From: Trichococcus ilyis
GTDB taxonomy: Bacteria; Bacillota; Bacilli; Lactobacillales; Aerococcaceae
NCBI RefSeq assembly: GCF_900109135.1
Contig: NZ_FNYT01000002.1
Coordinates: 62,001 to 126,000, forward strand
Reading direction: 5' to 3'
DNA length: 64,000 nt
The position numbers and the translations under genes were made by a program. This document shows, one piece after another, positions 59,408 to 64,000 of this stretch (its first letter is position 1; every line of letters begins with the position of its first letter). The notes below the pieces were generated by a model that was not told the origin of the DNA, made no database searches, and was given only the letters and a program-made list of their open reading frames with translations.

Positions 59408-61540
59408 CTATTTGACCATCGGTTTCGCCAGGCTTCCCCATAAAGAGGAAGCTTTTTCAGGCGCGGGACGCAAGACTATGAACAACAAAATGGCTGCAGC
59501 GGCGGTCGCCAAGGCTGCTCCAGTCCCGAAAGGGGCCCCCAATACGATCACGGAACCGATTTGATTGATGATGAACGCCAGCACGTAAGCCAAAGTGGTC
59601 TGATACAGCACGCCGAAAAGCGTCCATTTGGCGCTGCCGAATTCGGTGCGCATCGCTCCGACAGCCGCGAAGCAAGGCATGCAGATCATATTGAAGACAA
59701 GGAACGATACCGCGCTGACCGGGTTGAACAATGTACTGAAGGCGGTTGCCACCTCAGCTTCCGAACCGGTCGCACCCATCAGCACGCCCAGTGTCCCGAC
59801 GATATTTTCCTTCGCGATCAACCCTTGGATGGTCGCCACCGTCGCTTGCCAAGAGCCGAAGCCCAATGGCGCAAAGAAGACAGCAACTGCACCGCCGATT
59901 TGAGCGAGGATGCTTTGGTCGCTTTCAACGGTCATCCGCATGTGCCAGTTGAAGGAAGAAAGGAACCAAATCAAACTTGCGCTCAGGAAAATGACGGTTC
60001 CTGCATTTTTCACGAATGCCATGCAGCGGGCACCCACCGCGCGGAAAATGCTCTTCCATTGCGGCCAGTGGTACATCGGCAACTCCATGACGAACGGCGA
60101 TGCCTCACCGGAAAAGATGGCCGTTTTCCGCAGCAACACGCCGGAAAAGATGACCGCCGCAATCCCCAGCAAGTACATCGACAAAGCGATCCAGGATGCG
60201 CCGCCGAAGATGGCGTTGGCGATCAGGGCGATGACCGGGAGTTTCGCACCGCATGGGATGAAGGAAGTGGTCAGGATTGTCATGCGGCGGTCCTGCAGAT
60301 TCTCAATCGTGCGGGAAGCCTGGATGCCCGGCACGGAACAGCCGGAGCCGATCAGCAGCGGGATGAAGGATTTTCCCGATAGCCCGAAGCCGCGGAAAAC
60401 CCTGTCCATCACAAAAGCGACCCGGGCCATATAGCCGCTGTCCTCCAACAAGGTCAGGCAGAGGAACAAGGCAGCCATCTGCGGCAGGAAGCCCAGAACT
60501 GCGCCGACACCTCCGATGGCGCCATCAATCACAAGGCTGCTGACAGCCGGATGGATATCGATGCTGTCGAAGTAACTTTGGACGGCATCAGGCACGACGC
60601 TTCCAAACAACACATCGTTGACCCAATCGGTCCCCCATGTCCCGACTGTCGTGATGGCAAAGTAGTAGACTGCGTACATGATCAGGACAAATATCGGCAG
60701 CCCAAGCCAACGGTTCGTAACGATGTGATCAATCATGACCGAGAAAGAAGGTTGGTCGGCATTTTTCACAAGAAATTGGCGCGTAATTTTAGTAACGAAT
60801 TTATAGCGTTCGTTGATCAGGATCGCCTCGGAATCGTCATCCAATTCCTTTTCATAACGGCCAAGCAAGCCATCCATAACAGCCAGACCGTCCTCTGGAA
60901 TGGCAAGTTTTCCGGAGGTTTGTCCGTCCCTTTCGAAAAGTTTGATGCTGTAATAGCACCGCAATTTTTTCGGAACCAACGGAGCGATGATTTCCTCGAT
61001 CGTATCGAGAATGCTTTTTACGACGATGCTGTAGGCAATCGGTTCGGCAACGGCTATCGGTTCAGCGATGGCTTTGTATAACTGATCCACTCCGCTTTCC
61101 TTCAGCGCGGAAATTGTGACGAACGGCAAGCCGAACGAGCGCGACAAGCCGGCGACATCCAGATGGTCGCCCCTCTTCTCGATGATGTCCATCATGTTGA
61201 GAACGACAACGATCGGCAATTGCAATTCCATCAATTGGGTGGTCAGGTAAAGATTCCGCTCCAAATTCGAGGCATCGACGATATTGATGATCAGATCAGG
61301 CGGATCCAGCGTCAAATAATCGCGGGTGACGATTTCCTCAATCGTATAAGGGGAAAGCGAATAGATGCCCGGCAGATCGATGACTTGCGTTTCGCCATCA
61401 TGCAGCAAGGTGCCGGATTTTTGTTCGACCGTCACTCCCGGCCAGTTGCCGACGCGTTGGGTGGAGCCTGTCAAATGGTTGAATAGAGTCGTTTTCCCGC
61501 TGTTGGGATTTCCGACAAGCGCTATGGTTTTCCCCATCAT
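59408..61540 (-). CDS. feoB: Ferrous iron transport protein B
   Basis: A 710-residue FeoB. The N-terminal G domain has G1 GNPNSGKTT (about 9-17), G2/G3 NWPGVTVEQKSG and DLPGIYSL, G4 NMMD, then the helical GDI-like spacer. The C-terminal membrane domain has two Gate motifs with FLPQMAALFLCLTLLEDSGYMARVAFVMDR, GSGCSVPGIQASRTIEN (Cys), and TSFIPCGAKLPVIALI (Cys). It imports Fe(II). It overlaps feoA by four bases (ATGA) and starts behind GGGGAGG. Confidence 0.95.
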   Translation of the reverse strand: MMGKTIALVGNPNSGKTTLFNHLTGSTQRVGNWPGVTVEQKSGTLLHDGETQVIDLPGIYSLSPYTIEEIVTRDYLTLDPPDLIINIVDASNLERNLYLTTQLMELQLPIVVVLNMMDIIEKRGDHLDVAGLSRSFGLPFVTISALKESGVDQLYKAIAEPIAVAEPIAYSIVVKSILDTIEEIIAPLVPKKLRCYYSIKLFERDGQTSGKLAIPEDGLAVMDGLLGRYEKELDDDSEAILINERYKFVTKITRQFLVKNADQPSFSVMIDHIVTNRWLGLPIFVLIMYAVYYFAITTVGTWGTDWVNDVLFGSVVPDAVQSYFDSIDIHPAVSSLVIDGAIGGVGAVLGFLPQMAALFLCLTLLEDSGYMARVAFVMDRVFRGFGLSGKSFIPLLIGSGCSVPGIQASRTIENLQDRRMTILTTSFIPCGAKLPVIALIANAIFGGASWIALSMYLLGIAAVIFSGVLLRKTAIFSGEASPFVMELPMYHWPQWKSIFRAVGARCMAFVKNAGTVIFLSASLIWFLSSFNWHMRMTVESDQSILAQIGGAVAVFFAPLGFGSWQATVATIQGLIAKENIVGTLGVLMGATGSEAEVATAFSTLFNPVSAVSFLVFNMICMPCFAAVGAMRTEFGSAKWTLFGVLYQTTLAYVLAFIINQIGSVIVLGAPFGTGAALATAAAAILLFIVLRPAPEKASSLWGSLAKPMVK

Positions 61541-61779
61541 TTTTCCTCCCCGAAGTTCACTTCGATTATCTCGGCATCTTTTTTGCGGATCGACAACTCA
61601 TATCCCCGCACCATCACTTGGATCGGATCACCCAAGGGAGCGACTTTTCTGACATAGATGGCCGTCCCCTTTGTGATGCCCATATCCATGAGTCTTCTGC
61701 GGGTGGCACCTTGTCCTGTTATCTTGTTCACAATGGCAGTCACGCCGATAGGCAAATCCCTTACGTTCGTCAAAATCAT
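61537..61779 (-). CDS. feoA: Ferrous iron transport protein A
   Basis: An 80-residue SH3-like FeoA domain: LPIGVTAIVNKITGQGATRRRLMDMGITKGTAIYVRKVAPLGDP. It interacts with FeoB in the membrane complex. The start is uncertain. The ATG at 61779 directly abuts GGAGGG, whereas a TTG two codons later (61773) has a seven-base spacer. The protein is almost the same in both cases. A Fur-type box lies about 40 bases upstream. Confidence 0.92.
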   Translation of the reverse strand: MILTNVRDLPIGVTAIVNKITGQGATRRRLMDMGITKGTAIYVRKVAPLGDPIQVMVRGYELSIRKKDAEIIEVNFGEEK

Positions 61780-61819
61780 CCCTCCAATCCTTCGTTGCTC
61801 ATCATTTTCCGCTCCTAAT

Positions 61820-61872
61820 TGAGAACTATTCTCATTAAGTCATAGCTTAAGGCATAGAGCCTTTCCGGTCAA
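61820..61872 (-). promoter_or_regulatory. feo promoter with Fur-type box
   Basis: TTGACC (61867-61872), 17-base spacer, TAAGCT (61844-61849, weak). TGAGAACTATTCTCA (61820-61834) is a 7-1-7 palindrome with one asymmetric pair, covering the start of the transcript. Confidence 0.65.
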
Positions 61873-61991
61873 GACAATTCGTGCATTTTTACTTATTTTT
61901 TTTCATGTTGAAAATGAGCGGATGCCGCATTAGCGTCAAAAAAGCCCGGAAGAAATCCCCTTCTCCCAGGCTTGTGAAATATTGTCCTTTT

Positions 61992-62489
61992 TCAACGACG
62001 ATATTTTTCGTAATCGTTGCGGCTGACGCTCGATACTTCCAAAACGGCTTTGATGACGACTGCCGCTACGGCTCCAAGGACCGCTCCGATCGGGCCGAAC
62101 AACAAGATGCAGACGACGGTCGCCAGAAACGTATACAGCGGACGGATTCCGATCTCCTTGCCCGTGATGAACGGTTCGGCGATCTGACGGATGACCACCA
62201 AAATGACGTACAGCAGACCGATTTGCCAAGCCAACGTTGTGTTCCCCAACAACAGATGGATGACGGCCCAGGGGATCATCACCATCCCGCTCCCCAGAAT
62301 CGGGATCAGATCGAACACCGCAATGGCCAACGCCTTCAGAAACCAAAAATCGATGCCGAAATACAAGAAGCCGACACACAATAAGGCAAAACTGATGGCG
62401 GCTAGCTTGATGGCCGATATGAGATACCCCTTCAACCCTTTTCCGGTTGCATTGATGATTTCCTTTATATAATAGCTGATTGTTTCCAA
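61992..62489 (-). CDS. Half-length AI-2E-family (YtvI-like) membrane protein
   Basis: A 165-residue membrane protein that matches the C-terminal half of the AI-2E/YtvI-type family. The conserved FDLIPILGSGMVMIPWAVIHLL (about 57-78) is followed by IAEPFITGKEIGIRPLYTFLATVVCILLFGPIGAVLGAVAA. Full-length members have about 350 residues and eight helices; here only about four to five remain. The start is TTG at 62489 behind AGAGAG; upstream codons lie before the likely TATAAT (62520-62525). It may be a truncated gene or a natural short form. Confidence 0.68.
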   Translation of the reverse strand: METISYYIKEIINATGKGLKGYLISAIKLAAISFALLCVGFLYFGIDFWFLKALAIAVFDLIPILGSGMVMIPWAVIHLLLGNTTLAWQIGLLYVILVVIRQIAEPFITGKEIGIRPLYTFLATVVCILLFGPIGAVLGAVAAVVIKAVLEVSSVSRNDYEKYRR

Positions 62490-62684
62490 TGCGATCACTC
62501 TCTTTCTGTTGATGGACCCATTATACACATCCGTGCGCCTTTGCGGCATCGGCCGTTAGTCGGATTCTTTCGTACTTGATGCAACGCGGATGACGACTGA
62601 TGCCACCGTGAATCTTCTATGATAAAATGATATAGGAAACAGACCTTGATTTCACGTCATAACACTTGGGAAATGGAGCTTATA

Positions 62685-63977
62685 ATGGAATCCAATCATC
62701 TTCAGAAATTTTACGATAAAACCCCAGCCGAGAGGATCCGTGCCTTAAAGGCAGCCGGCATCCTGGATGAAAAAGCAACAGCCGACCTGCAGGCAGGATT
62801 GCGGTTGCCGCAGGAAATCGCCGACAACATGATCGAAAACCAATTGAGCACGTACGACTTGCCCTACGGCGTGGCCTTGAACTTTTTGATTGACGGAAAA
62901 GACTATGCCGTCCCGATGGCCATCGAGGAACCCTCCGTCATCGCTGCGGCCAGTGCCGGCGCGAAACTGATCGCCAAGGCAGGCGGTTTCCGGACGACCA
63001 TCCAGGAACGCGTCATGATCGGGCAAGTCGCCTTGAAAAATATCGCGGACAGCGCCGCAGCTGGACAGTTGATTCTTTCGAATCAGGAACAGATCCTGCA
63101 GGCGGCCAACGCTGCCCATCCTTCCATCGTGAAGCGCGGCGGCGGCGCCCGCCGCGTCAGCGTCCGGGTCATCCCCCCCGATGAACGCGAAAGCACGCCG
63201 GAGTTTGTCGTCGTACATCTCCATGTCGAGACTTTGGAAGCGATGGGTGCCAACATCATCAACACGATGATGGAAGGCGTCATCCCTTACCTGGAGAATC
63301 TGACCGGCGGCGAGGCCTTGATGGGGATTCTGTCCAATTACGCGACCGACTGTTTGGCTACCGCCGAGTGCCGGATTCCCGCCGCTCTTTTGGCAAAAGG
63401 CACTTGGACTGGTGAAGAGGTGCGCGACCGTCTGATTGAGGCTTTCCAGTTCGCCTACGTCGATCCCTATCGCGCCGTCACCAACAACAAAGGCATCATG
63501 AACGGCATCGATGCCATCGTGCTGGCGTCGGGCAACGATTGGCGGGCCATTTCCGCCGGTGCGCATGCCTATGCTGCCCGCAGCGGTCAATACCGTTCTT
63601 TGAGCAGCTGGAAAAAAGCGGAAAACGGCGATCTGCTCGGCAGTTTGACGCTGCCGTTGCCGGTCGGCGCTGTCGGCGGCTCGATCAACTTCCACCCCGC
63701 CGCGAAAATGACGAAGGAAATCCTCGGCTACCGCTCCGCCGCCGAACTGGAAGCCATCATCGTTTCGGTCGGGTTGGCGCAGAACTTCTCCGCCATCAGA
63801 GCGCTTGTGACGGAAGGCATCCAAAAAGGCCACATGGGTCTGCATTCGCGCTCGTTGGCAATCAGCGCCGGAGCAGTTGGGGACGAAATCGAACAACTCT
63901 CGCAGCAGCTGAAAACCGAAAAAAACATGAATCTGGCGACCGCGCAGGCGCTGCTGGCACAAATCCGGGAAGAGTAA
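62685..63977 (+). CDS. mvaA: Class II hydroxymethylglutaryl-CoA reductase
   Basis: A 430-residue class II HMG-CoA reductase of the mevalonate pathway. The N-terminal domain has EIADNMIENQLSTYDLPYGVALNF (ENQLST with catalytic Glu). The cofactor region is ETLEAMGANIINTMMEGV. ECRIPAALLAKG and GNDWRAISAGAHAYAA carry the Lys and Asp of the active site, and the flap has GHMGLHSRSL (catalytic His, about 381). Full length. The ATG at 62685 follows GGAG by six bases; an earlier in-frame ATG has no RBS. The partner mvaS is not in the window. Confidence 0.94.
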   Translation: MESNHLQKFYDKTPAERIRALKAAGILDEKATADLQAGLRLPQEIADNMIENQLSTYDLPYGVALNFLIDGKDYAVPMAIEEPSVIAAASAGAKLIAKAGGFRTTIQERVMIGQVALKNIADSAAAGQLILSNQEQILQAANAAHPSIVKRGGGARRVSVRVIPPDERESTPEFVVVHLHVETLEAMGANIINTMMEGVIPYLENLTGGEALMGILSNYATDCLATAECRIPAALLAKGTWTGEEVRDRLIEAFQFAYVDPYRAVTNNKGIMNGIDAIVLASGNDWRAISAGAHAYAARSGQYRSLSSWKKAENGDLLGSLTLPLPVGAVGGSINFHPAAKMTKEILGYRSAAELEAIIVSVGLAQNFSAIRALVTEGIQKGHMGLHSRSLAISAGAVGDEIEQLSQQLKTEKNMNLATAQALLAQIREE

Positions 63978-64000
63978 GAAGCCGGTTTGATGACCCATGT

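Overview
The window looks like a chromosomal segment of a mid-GC Firmicute. The gene set fits Lactobacillales of the Carnobacteriaceae, and a Trichococcus-like organism is my best guess. This is inferred from a class II HMG-CoA reductase, CopY/CopA/CopZ copper control, a Met-type T-box, a SipW/TasA-type surface operon, strong GGAGG ribosome binding sites, frequent TTG/GTG starts and TTGACA-17-TATAAT promoters. No phage, plasmid, insertion-sequence transposase, rRNA or CRISPR locus was seen. There is one tRNA, tRNA-Gly(CCC).

Layout. 1-5 kb: end of an ABC-F ATPase, an acyl-ACP thioesterase, a FetAB-type iron exporter with a Fur/PerR-type box upstream, a ChbG-like deacetylase and a short-chain dehydrogenase. 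5-9.7 kb: sbcD-sbcC and a universal stress protein. 10-14 kb: a surface-fibre locus (SipW-type signal peptidase, TasA-like protein, 654-residue exported protein). 14-18 kb: an HTH-PfkB regulator with a degenerate catalytic motif, a HAD phosphatase, a TPR protein and a CapA-type lipoprotein. 18-21 kb: a two-gene carboxy(nor)spermidine polyamine module. 21-26 kb: leuABCD behind a leader-peptide attenuator. 26-33 kb: an orphan TrpX-type binding lipoprotein with its own aromatic leader peptide, an SRAP peptidase, DUF554, an FMN reductase, birA-bioY, a class IV aminotransferase and an HD protein. 33-38 kb: a LysM/SleB-like wall hydrolase, tRNA-Gly and copYAZ. 38-48 kb: an Ada-AraC regulator, epimerase, deoxynucleoside kinase, aromatic-acid-exporter-like protein, T-box plus methionine synthase homologue, patatin, MntH, a DMT transporter and GNAT. 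48-55 kb: a two-component system followed by a VTC/DUF4956/beta-helix lipoprotein operon and a class-A-beta-lactamase-fold lipoprotein. 55-64 kb: L25/Ctc, Nudix, SRPBCC, a DUF438-hemerythrin sensor, feoAB plus a small Cys-rich partner, a half-length AI-2E-family protein and mvaA.

Regulation visible in the DNA is the most informative part. Two 23-codon leader peptides sit in front of intrinsic terminators: one ends in three Leu codons before leuA, the other has a Phe/Tyr-rich end before the binding lipoprotein. There is a Met T-box, a CopY box, Fur-family boxes before fetA and feoA, and a phased array of YTTTNCGC repeats just upstream of the VTC operon -10, as expected for an OmpR-type activator.

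The least explained structure is a dispersed 128-129-bp intergenic repeat. It is built of three 26-27-nt hairpins at 50-52-nt spacing and occurs six times, in both orientations, with spacers conserved between copies. I do not recognise this family.
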